Source: Thermoplasmatales archaeon (GTDB lineage: Archaea; Thermoplasmatota; Thermoplasmata; Thermoplasmatales; GCA-001856825). Taken from it: 15,686 bases of DNA. Each line of letters opens with the position of its first letter. The first letter of the stretch is position 1. A program made the translations under genes and the position numbers. Shown here piece after piece: positions 1-6,485 of this stretch. The stretch lies in NCBI GenBank assembly GCA_014874235.1, contig JACWAC010000011.1, positions 1 through 15,686 of the forward strand, read 5' to 3'. The notes beneath the pieces were generated by a model, which made no database searches, was not told the origin of the DNA, and saw only the letters and a program-made list of their open reading frames with translations.

Positions 1-267
1 GCCTGTGGCACAACCTGTTCAATATTGGACGATCCTAGAATAGTGTCCCACACCCGAATATTTAGACAGTTTAAGGCAGGTTTAATATCTTTAACAATTC
101 CATATTTCTCTGATCCCGTTCAGGACAATTCCTCCTAGAATGTGATGACTGTTTTAGAGCTTACAAAAATGAAGTTTCCATACACAACACGGCAGAATAA
201 GTTACACCCTGCCACCTGTCAACAGAACCAAAAATCTCTGGTATCGCTGTTTCTGAGTTGCCTCTCT
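1..267. other. Intergenic region, no gene recognised
   Basis: No coding frame with recognisable similarity is visible on either strand. The stretch lies downstream of the aldehyde dehydrogenase stop. It contains a short inverted repeat (GGCAG at 191-195 with CTGCC at 209-213, 13-nt loop) without a following T tract in either direction. It also contains a short T5 run on the minus strand near 230-236, which could be a weak archaeal terminator for the gene ending at 268. The 9-mer TCCTAGAAT appears twice about 100 nt apart, near 32-40 and 132-140, probably by chance. Confidence 0.6.
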
Positions 268-1764
268 TCAGGGGAGTAGAAGTCCATAGGCTATCTCCTT
301 CAGTGCGTTCTCTGTGTTACTGAGGAAGATATGTCGCGTTTGAGTGTACTCGAGTATTCCCTCCAGTCCCAGTTCCCTTCCAACTCCACTATCCTTAAAT
401 CCTCCTCTCGGAGCCGCTGCAGACAGCAGATGGTAATCGTTGACCCAAACGGTTCCAGCTTCGATTCTGCTTGCAACTCTCATTGCTTTCTTATTGTCAT
501 TCGTCCAGACTGCGCTTGCAAGACCGTAACGAGTGTCGTTTGCTATGCTCACCGCTTCTTCCTCAGTCTCGAATTCCTGTACCGAAACGACTGGACCGAA
601 AATCTCCTCCATTGCAATGGTCTGTCTACCTTCGATTCCGGCCAAGATTGTGGGAGGGTAGTAAAATCCCATAGAAGGAACTCTGCCCTCTATGGCGAGG
701 GGCTGTATCACTTTGACCCCTTCTGCCTCTCCCTGAGAGACCATCTCTCTAATCTTAACCAGTTGATCGGCAGTTGTGATAGCACTCAGATCCGTTTCAA
801 ATTGCATTGGATTTCCGGGATTCATTTTGCTTATTTTGTCCTTCATCATTTCCAAAAATTTACTCTTGATCGACTTCTGGACTATCAGTCTGCTTCCAGA
901 TTCGCAGAGTTGTCCCGAATTAAGGAAAATTCCAAACAACGAACCCTTTACTGCAGTTTCGAGATCAGCATCGTCAAACACAATGTTTGGACTCTTTCCT
1001 CCCAGTTCCAGAGTTACCTTCTTAATTCCAGAAGAAGCAGCATTGAGAACTTTCTTTCCAGTGGAAGTAGAACCCGTGAATGAAACGGCGTTGACTTTTG
1101 GGCTCCTGGCAATAATGTCTCCTATAGTAGAACCTTCGCCAGCTATAATGTTGACAGTTCCGTGTGGAAATCCGGCTCTGTCCACGTCCCTGGCCAGTTC
1201 AAGTGCAGTCAGCGGAGTGAACTGAGACGACTTTATCACAATGGTGTTACCTGCCACTATGGCTGGAGCGAGTTTCCATATTGTCATCATAATTGGGACA
1301 TTCCAAGGCACGATAGCTCCGATAACACCAAGAGGTGCATACTGAATTATACCGTTCGTTCCCGGGTACTCGGGGTGAGTTATTTCTCTAGTTTCTTTGA
1401 ATTCGGTTTCGTGAGCAAAGTATCTCAGATGATCTATTGCTAACGGTATATCCATCAATGTGCTCTGCCTTATAGTTTTCCCAGTGTTTGCCGATTCGAG
1501 TTGAGCATATAGTTCTGATTTTTCCTGGACAATGTTAGACAATTTCTCCAGCAGGGCCTTTCGTTCCAAAAGGCTCGTCTTCAGCCATTTCGAATAAAGA
1601 ACATCGTTAGCTTCATCTATAGCTCTTCTAGCCACATCTTCATTTGCCAGAATGACCCTTGCGATCTTGCTTCCATCCACTGGGCTAATAATCTCTTTCT
1701 CCTTTCCCTCAGACACAAATTCTCCTCCAACATAATTCTGGTAATTCCCAAAGTTTTTGATCAT
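268..1764 (-). CDS. Aldehyde dehydrogenase, NAD(P)-dependent (ALDH superfamily)
   Basis: This 498-residue protein has the normal length for a soluble cytosolic ALDH, which oxidises an aldehyde to a carboxylic acid with NAD(P)+. The active-site set is complete: PWN (N155), coenzyme lysine K178, FTGST at 229-233, general base E253 in LELGG, nucleophile C287 in GQLCES, EIFGP at 387-391, and the C-terminal SGVGRE motif at 459-464. The usual Glu three residues after the coenzyme lysine (K-x-x-E) is Gln181, which may affect NAD versus NADP preference. The overall look is that of the betaine/benzaldehyde dehydrogenase type; the true substrate cannot be read from sequence. ATG at 1764 was chosen because the N-terminus matches the family and the upstream frame reaches a stop at 1816-1818 with no better start. 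No TATA box lies at the leaderless distance; the best one is near 1879-1889, implying a leader of roughly 90 nt or cotranscription from the decarboxylase side. Confidence 0.95.
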   Translation of the reverse strand: MIKNFGNYQNYVGGEFVSEGKEKEIISPVDGSKIARVILANEDVARRAIDEANDVLYSKWLKTSLLERKALLEKLSNIVQEKSELYAQLESANTGKTIRQSTLMDIPLAIDHLRYFAHETEFKETREITHPEYPGTNGIIQYAPLGVIGAIVPWNVPIMMTIWKLAPAIVAGNTIVIKSSQFTPLTALELARDVDRAGFPHGTVNIIAGEGSTIGDIIARSPKVNAVSFTGSTSTGKKVLNAASSGIKKVTLELGGKSPNIVFDDADLETAVKGSLFGIFLNSGQLCESGSRLIVQKSIKSKFLEMMKDKISKMNPGNPMQFETDLSAITTADQLVKIREMVSQGEAEGVKVIQPLAIEGRVPSMGFYYPPTILAGIEGRQTIAMEEIFGPVVSVQEFETEEEAVSIANDTRYGLASAVWTNDNKKAMRVASRIEAGTVWVNDYHLLSAAAPRGGFKDSGVGRELGLEGILEYTQTRHIFLSNTENALKEIAYGLLLP

Positions 1765-2145
1765 AACATCAGCATCCGCGACAGGATGGTAAGAACATCG
1801 TTTGACCGATGCGATCTACGGAATGATCTTCACAATTTCGATGCACCATTTCCTATCAAATACGCATGACATAAGCACTATTTTAATTCTTGACCTGCCA
1901 ATTTCCGGTTGAACTATCTCCCTTCTAAGTCCCATTGACTTTTTGACTTTTCAACTGCTCTAGTATAGAGTGCATTTGCCAGTAATTTTATCCCGTCAAA
2001 TTTGTTCATTGCGAAACTCTCGGAAAACCTCGGTATTCTTGATAGTTCCACGAAAATCAGACTTTTTCACGTAGATCATTCATCAAGGGTCGAGTTACTT
2101 GAAACCTAACTCTTCCAGCATGTTATAAATGTCGGTTCTCAGTGA
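1765..2145. other. Intergenic stretch with small open frames and a TATA-like box
   Basis: This 381-nt gap separates the ThDP decarboxylase from the aldehyde dehydrogenase. On the minus strand the decarboxylase TAA is followed, in the same frame, by 16 further sense codons ending at TAA 2095-2097. A separate minus-strand frame at 1914-2051 (GTG start, internal ATG at 2009) would encode 45 residues of ordinary composition, including FDGIKLLANALY. An overlapping second frame starting near 2080 is also open for 26 codons. TATA-like sequence occurs at about 2122-2130 (ATTTATAAC on the minus strand) and at 1879-1889. None of these short frames has a recognisable family. They may be decayed coding sequence or chance, and I do not call a gene here. 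Confidence 0.35.
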
Positions 2146-3687
2146 TTAGAGGAATAGTTTTGGAATTGATCTATCGACATCCACCACCAATAGCTTGGAT
2201 TCCTTTCCCTCCTTAAGCCACTTGAGTTCTTCGAGCTCCTTTCCTGCCACCATAGAGTCGATGCCAAACGACTCTGCAAACTTTTCAGTTGGCAAGTCAA
2301 AACTGAGATAATCCTTCTTTTCTACCCCTGGAGAATAGCTCAGGGAATAGCTCTTCAAGATGGAGTACCCTCCATTCCTCAGAATAAGAAACTTTACAGG
2401 AAGACTGTATTTCTTAATTGTCCACAGTATCTGAAGCGAATACATGAAAGAACCCTCCCCCACGATTGCAAGTACTTTATCCTCCTTCATCGAGATTCCA
2501 GAAGCAGCAGGCGAGCCCCATCCAAGCTGTCCACTCTTGGAGAAGAAGTACCTCCTTGGTGAATAGCCGAGAACGTCTCTGACTATTGGTGAAGATGAAA
2601 TAGCCTCGTCTACTATCACGAAATCAGAAAACTGTTTCCTCACCTTGCTCATCACGTAAGTAACTCCCATCCGTTCTTTTTCGTTTGCAATCTTTGTGGT
2701 CATCTGAAAATCTGTCGGTCTCGAAAAGTTGCATTTCTTAGTGATTTTTCCTTCCAATCCTTTCAGAAATGACCTCACGTTCGCCTTGTAGAATTCACCG
2801 ACTTTTGGACTGATGTTGAGTCCCACAAACACGACCTTCTTTCCTTCAAGCAATGGTGACGGCAGGTAAGGGTAGAGAATGACATCTCCACCGATGAAAA
2901 CCACGAGATCGTTCCGAAGCAGTTTGAGATTGATCAGTGTAGTTCCCGGCAGCAGATTGCCTGCAAACATCTGGCTTTCAGTGTTAAAGGGAGCCCGATG
3001 TGCAAGTGTCTCTCCGAAGACTGGACACCCTAACTTCTCCGAAACCCTCTCTGCTTCCTCAAATGCATTGAAGAGGTCGATCTCCCATCCAAAGACCAAC
3101 GCAGGATTCTTTGAAGCTTTGATAAGATCTGCGACAGCGTCAACCGCCTCATTGTTTGAAAACTCGAAATCCGCTACCGGTGGTACTGGGGGTGAATAAG
3201 AGAAATCTTCATCCATCAAGTTCATCGGAATAGAAACAAACACCGGTCCAATTGGAGGAGTCATCGACTCCTTTATTGCTCGGGTTAGTACTGACGAAAT
3301 CTCTGACGCGTTCTTTAATTCATGTTTGTACTTCACATTGTTTCCAATGAACCCCAGCAGGTCGCCGGAGAGGAGTGGGTCCATCGAAATGTGTCTCAGG
3401 TCCTGTTGCCCCGCTGTCACAACAACAGGTGAATAGTTCATCTTCGCTGAATAGATGTAAGACATCGAATTTCCAAGGCCAAGAATCGTGTGGAGATTAA
3501 CTAAGTGTGGAGAAAATGTGAATTGAGAAAGACCATCTGCCATTCCCACCGAGAGGCCGTCGAATAGCGTGAGAACGTAGTCGTCGAGACTCTTGAGAGA
3601 AGTGAGCTCTGTGGTTCCTGGATTGCCAAAGACGGGTAGAAGGTTTAGTGTCGTAATTGCATCCGCAAATGCATCGTAGCCCCTCAA
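2146..3687 (-). CDS. Benzoylformate-decarboxylase-like ThDP-dependent 2-oxoacid decarboxylase
   Basis: This 513-residue ThDP enzyme has the usual length and N-to-C order of the family: PYR domain (about 1-165), central domain (about 180-330) and PP domain (about 345-510). Similarity to bacterial benzoylformate decarboxylase (MdlC) is clear at GNPGTTE (21-27), NLH with H66 (equivalent to BFD His70), VTAGQQ (90-95), GQLGWGSPAA (386-395) and the ThDP/Mg segment 410-440. Expected reaction: 2-oxoacid to aldehyde plus CO2. Two cofactor residues are altered: the near-invariant catalytic Glu (BFD Glu47) aligns with D43, and the GDG metal motif reads GEG (E411); N438 is kept. BFD His281 appears not to be conserved. 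The start is TTG at 3687, which overlaps the TGA of the upstream dehydrogenase by 4 nt and has an AGGTGG Shine-Dalgarno-like run just before it. Translational coupling is therefore likely. The substrate is unknown, and a carboligase role is possible. Confidence 0.88.
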   Translation of the reverse strand: MRGYDAFADAITTLNLLPVFGNPGTTELTSLKSLDDYVLTLFDGLSVGMADGLSQFTFSPHLVNLHTILGLGNSMSYIYSAKMNYSPVVVTAGQQDLRHISMDPLLSGDLLGFIGNNVKYKHELKNASEISSVLTRAIKESMTPPIGPVFVSIPMNLMDEDFSYSPPVPPVADFEFSNNEAVDAVADLIKASKNPALVFGWEIDLFNAFEEAERVSEKLGCPVFGETLAHRAPFNTESQMFAGNLLPGTTLINLKLLRNDLVVFIGGDVILYPYLPSPLLEGKKVVFVGLNISPKVGEFYKANVRSFLKGLEGKITKKCNFSRPTDFQMTTKIANEKERMGVTYVMSKVRKQFSDFVIVDEAISSSPIVRDVLGYSPRRYFFSKSGQLGWGSPAASGISMKEDKVLAIVGEGSFMYSLQILWTIKKYSLPVKFLILRNGGYSILKSYSLSYSPGVEKKDYLSFDLPTEKFAESFGIDSMVAGKELEELKWLKEGKESKLLVVDVDRSIPKLFL

Positions 3688-4619
3688 AGTTCCACCTTGT
3701 AGAGTGGATCGATTCCCTGGGCATACCTGAGGACGTTTGAAATTGTTTCAGTGAGGAACCTCTGTTGACTCTCTGTGGTAACTCCCGCAATGTGTGGTGA
3801 ACAAATTACGTTGTCAAGCTTGAAAAGTTCTGATTCAAAATCTGGTGGTTCCTTTGAATAGACGTCTATGCCCGCCTTGATCCCCTTCGACTTTACGGCT
3901 TTTATCAGTGCGCTTTCGTCAACTATTTCCCCCCTGGCGGTGTTTATGAATATCGCTCCGTCCTTCATCTTGGAAAACGTTTCGTGGTTGAACATCCCCC
4001 TCGTCTGGGGTGTCAGGGGCATGTGAACTGATATTATGTCCGAGTTGGTGAGCAGACCATCAAACGTGACGAAGTTGAGCCCAATTCTCTCCTCTTCCTC
4101 CTGATTCAATCTCTTCACGTCATAATAGAGAATTGAGGGTCCGAAAGGAATGAGCCTCTTTGCAAGTTGAACACCGATTGCCCCCATCCCAAGTATTCCC
4201 ACGTTCTTTCCTTCAAGGTCTCTCGAACCGGTCAGGAGGGGCCAGCTTTTCCTGTCTTTCAGTTCTGCATTGAGGAAAACCATATCCTTCAGAAAGACCA
4301 GAATGAATGCCATAACCTGTTCAGCGACGCTCTGCCTGTTGGCAACCGGAATGTTGCAGATTGTAATCCCTTTCTCCTTGATGTAGGAGAGGTCGACGTT
4401 GTCTATTCCAGTGCTTGCAATCTGAAGATATTTGAGATTTGGGAATTTCTTCAACTCTTCCCTCCCTAGACTTGTGAAGGTGGTCGCGACAAGGACGTCT
4501 GCTTCATTCTTTTCAAAGTTTAGATCGTTGACAATCTCCATTTCTGGAAGTATCTGATTGATAGTTTCCTTCACGGAGGACGATGGAATAAATTCAGGTA
4601 GTACCGTTAAAAATTTCAC
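3684..4619 (-). CDS. D-isomer-specific 2-hydroxyacid dehydrogenase, NAD-dependent
   Basis: This 311-residue protein belongs to the SerA/GyaR/hydroxypyruvate-reductase superfamily and interconverts a D-2-hydroxyacid and its 2-oxoacid with NAD(P)(H). Visible features are the substrate-domain segment STGIDNVD (69-76), the Rossmann motif GMGAIG (144-149), D167 at the end of the second strand (suggesting NAD rather than NADP), and catalytic R229 (NTARGE), E257 (YSKEPP) and H276 (SPHIAG). It lacks the C-terminal ACT or ASB domains of long phosphoglycerate dehydrogenases. The start is GTG at 4619. It lies 39 nt after the zinc-finger microprotein stop and overlaps the ThDP decarboxylase by 4 nt, so the two enzymes are almost certainly made together. 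The context suggests it supplies, or drains, the 2-oxoacid used by the decarboxylase. The exact substrate (glyoxylate, hydroxypyruvate, an aromatic or branched 2-oxoacid) cannot be fixed. Confidence 0.92.
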   Translation of the reverse strand: MKFLTVLPEFIPSSSVKETINQILPEMEIVNDLNFEKNEADVLVATTFTSLGREELKKFPNLKYLQIASTGIDNVDLSYIKEKGITICNIPVANRQSVAEQVMAFILVFLKDMVFLNAELKDRKSWPLLTGSRDLEGKNVGILGMGAIGVQLAKRLIPFGPSILYYDVKRLNQEEEERIGLNFVTFDGLLTNSDIISVHMPLTPQTRGMFNHETFSKMKDGAIFINTARGEIVDESALIKAVKSKGIKAGIDVYSKEPPDFESELFKLDNVICSPHIAGVTTESQQRFLTETISNVLRYAQGIDPLYKVEL

Positions 4620-4658
4620 TATCTGACATTAAGAAAGGAGTACAAATTCTTTGTTGTA

Positions 4659-4748
4659 TTATTTCTTTGGGTGTGCCTTTGTTGCGTGTGCATCTCTCTG
4701 TTTGGCGCTTGGGAACATTTCTCCGCATGTCTTGCATTTGCATGGCAT
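4659..4748 (-). CDS. Single C2H2 zinc-finger microprotein (29 residues)
   Basis: A 29-codon frame from ATG at 4748 to TAA at 4659-4661 encodes a peptide that is almost entirely one zinc finger: C5-x2-C8-x12-H21-x4-H26, with the classical aromatic F12 three residues after the second Cys. The usual hydrophobic core Leu (position 18) is Arg. The peptide is rich in Lys/Arg (8 of 29), including a KK tail, which suits nucleic-acid binding. A TATA-like box on the minus strand at 4775-4784 is centred about 30 nt upstream, close to the distance expected for a leaderless or nearly leaderless transcript. It precedes the 2-hydroxyacid dehydrogenase by 39 nt on the same strand, so it may be the first gene of that operon and a local regulator of it. 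The evidence is the ligand spacing plus the promoter; no homologue search was possible. Confidence 0.6.
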   Translation of the reverse strand: MPCKCKTCGEMFPSAKQRDAHATKAHPKK

Positions 4749-4774
4749 GATCGTTCGTTCTAAAATGTCTTTAG

Positions 4775-4784
4775 CATATATACT
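4775..4784 (-). promoter_or_regulatory. TATA-like box for the zinc-finger/dehydrogenase/decarboxylase unit
   Basis: On the minus strand the segment reads AGTATATATG, the best TATA-like element upstream of the minus-strand operon. It lies about 30 nt before ATG 4748. It is part of a divergent promoter region shared with the flavoprotein gene that starts at 4873. Confidence 0.5.
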
Positions 4785-4845
4785 GTTTTTCCGCTCCCCC
4801 TTTCCAAAATAATATCGCATCATCCTGTTTCCATTTCAGAAATTG

Positions 4846-4854
4846 AAATATATA
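4846..4854 (+). promoter_or_regulatory. TATA-like box for the AGPS-like gene
   Basis: AAATATATA is centred at about 4850, 23 nt before ATG 4873. That spacing puts the expected transcription start at the ATG itself (leaderless). It overlaps codons that would be translated if the TTG at 4843 were the start, which argues against that upstream start. Confidence 0.55.
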
Positions 4855-4872
4855 GTAACCATCTATCCAATC

Positions 4873-6441
4873 ATGGGTAACCAGATGTATGCCCTATGGG
4901 GGGACGAAAGGACAGAATATGAGATGAATCGGCCTCTTTTGGCCTACATCAGAAACAAGGTTGGTATAGAAGAAGACAAGATACTTTGGTCCGGTTACGC
5001 AGAGCTGGATGATCTGCCTGTTTCAGCAGATTTAAGAGAAATTCTAGACACCTGCATCTCCTCCGAAAATGTCTCATTTGACACCGTGGATAGGGTGAAG
5101 CATTCCGTAGGAAGGAGCGGTCTGGACTACATCAGGCTGATGGAAAAGCAAGATATTAGGGTGGTAGATGCGGTAATATTCCCAAACGAAGATGAGATAA
5201 AATGCCTATTGAGGAAAGAGGACGATAGATTAGAGCTGATTCCGTATGGTGGGGGGACGACTGTCACCGGAGGAGTTTCTTCGTCCGGCTTAAGAAAATT
5301 TTCTGTCAGTCTTGATCTCAAGAGACTCGACTTCATGGCGCTGGATAGGACGAACAACATACTGGAAGCTGGAGCGGGGCTGAAGGGACCGCAGCTAGAG
5401 AATGAACTCGGGAAGTACGGACTGACTCTCGGTAATTTTCCAGAGTCATACTACTACTCGACTCTTGGAGGTTGGATAGCCACAAACGCTGCGGGTCAGG
5501 AATCGAACAGATATGGGAAGATAAAAGAAATGGTGACAGGTTTGAGGATGGAGGCACCATCTGGAACATATCAGGACAGAATAGTTCCGGGAGAGTCTGC
5601 ATTCTTCAGGCTGGCAGATCTGGCAGTTGGGAGCGAAGGGGCATTCGGCGTGGTGACAAGAGCATGGCTGAAGGTGCAAAAGAGACCCAAGAAACTGTTC
5701 TATAGGGCTTACATGTTCGAGTCGTTCAAAAACGGGCTTGAAACTCTGAGGAAGAATTTTACTGGAGGCCATTTGCCGATCATTTCCAGACTTTCTGATG
5801 AGGATGAAACGGAGCTTTCGTTGATGGGTACCCGTGATACTCCTCTCAATAATTTGTTCAAAAGATACGTGAACTTCAGAATGCACGGTCAGAATGGAGC
5901 GATATTGATTGCAGTAAGTGACAGAATGGATGAGGTTGGGTTCGAAGGAGGTATTAATCTCAGCTCACTTCCAGCGAGATTCTGGGAGAAGGAGAGGTAT
6001 TCAAGGCCGCTGATGTACAATGAGTTGCTCAAGAGGGGCATTGTTGCGGAAACAATTGAAACTTCTGCAGTGTGGAGCCAGCTGAATGAGATACACACTT
6101 CTTCAAGAAAAAAGTTCAACGAGATAGTTGAAGATCTGAAGATACACGGGATTATACTGTGTCACTCTTCCCACCAATATGTCGCCGGTTCAGCCCTATA
6201 TTTCACATTCCTATTCTATTCGAACGAGAACAGGGCCGAATATTTGAGCAAGATAAGAGACGGATTGATGGAAAACATAATCTCCAAGGGTGGATCAATA
6301 TCGCATCACCACGGAATTGGCAACCTACAGTCCAAGTTTCTCCGGGAGTATAAGGGTAGCTTGTTTGAGCTGACCAAGAAGGTCAAGTCGTACTTTGATC
6401 CGAACAACGCATTAGTTCCAGGAATTCTGGGGTCAAAGTAA
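4873..6441 (+). CDS. FAD-linked oxidase of the alkylglycerone-phosphate synthase (AGPS)/GlcD type
   Basis: This 522-residue flavoprotein has a VAO-type PP-loop IPYGGGTTVTGG (123-134), the FAD-domain segments STLGGWIATNAAG (196-208) and GSEGAFGVVT (253-262), and a cap domain ending in the triple histidine SHHHGIG (H478-H480) and FDPNNALVPG. The last 80 residues follow eukaryotic AGPS closely, including a Tyr (Y443, in ALYFTF) at the position of human AGPS Tyr578. By my alignment the catalytic Arg (human Arg515, in a Y-[IL]-R-D context) is Tyr382 here, so true alkyl-DHAP synthase activity is doubtful. A D-2-hydroxyacid dehydrogenase role is the alternative. AGPS exchanges the acyl group of acyl-DHAP for a fatty alcohol, giving an ether bond. 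I prefer ATG 4873 to TTG 4843 because the TATA box lies inside the longer version. It forms an apparent operon with the lipid kinase 44 nt downstream. Confidence 0.88.
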   Translation: MGNQMYALWGDERTEYEMNRPLLAYIRNKVGIEEDKILWSGYAELDDLPVSADLREILDTCISSENVSFDTVDRVKHSVGRSGLDYIRLMEKQDIRVVDAVIFPNEDEIKCLLRKEDDRLELIPYGGGTTVTGGVSSSGLRKFSVSLDLKRLDFMALDRTNNILEAGAGLKGPQLENELGKYGLTLGNFPESYYYSTLGGWIATNAAGQESNRYGKIKEMVTGLRMEAPSGTYQDRIVPGESAFFRLADLAVGSEGAFGVVTRAWLKVQKRPKKLFYRAYMFESFKNGLETLRKNFTGGHLPIISRLSDEDETELSLMGTRDTPLNNLFKRYVNFRMHGQNGAILIAVSDRMDEVGFEGGINLSSLPARFWEKERYSRPLMYNELLKRGIVAETIETSAVWSQLNEIHTSSRKKFNEIVEDLKIHGIILCHSSHQYVAGSALYFTFLFYSNENRAEYLSKIRDGLMENIISKGGSISHHHGIGNLQSKFLREYKGSLFELTKKVKSYFDPNNALVPGILGSK

Positions 6442-6457
6442 CTCCCCTATCGGATAA

Positions 6458-6467
6458 GATTTAATTT
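6458..6467 (+). promoter_or_regulatory. Possible TATA-like box before the lipid kinase
   Basis: GATTTAATTT is centred about 24 nt before GTG 6486 in the 44-nt gap between the AGPS-like gene and the lipid kinase. A GAGGGAT run at 6468-6474 could act as a Shine-Dalgarno-like site at slightly long spacing. The kinase may thus be read both from the upstream promoter and from its own. Confidence 0.35.
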
Positions 6468-6485
6468 GAGGGATATTTTAAGTCT

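Noticed and set aside
150..160. GTTTTAGAGC, resembling the start of a type II CRISPR repeat
   Set aside because: It occurs once, with no repeated units or cas genes nearby.
142..255. Possible box C/D RNA (GTGATGA at 142-148, CTGA at 252-255)
   Set aside because: The boxes are about 100 nt apart, too far for a usual archaeal C/D RNA, and no C'/D' pair or terminal stem is visible.
331..1225. Long plus-strand frames (up to 250 codons) opposite the aldehyde dehydrogenase
   Set aside because: They are antisense shadows of a clear ALDH gene, with low-complexity Ser/Cys-rich translations and no family motifs.
5127..6119. Several minus-strand frames (76-146 codons) opposite the AGPS-like gene
   Set aside because: They are shadow frames of a gene with continuous family similarity on the plus strand.
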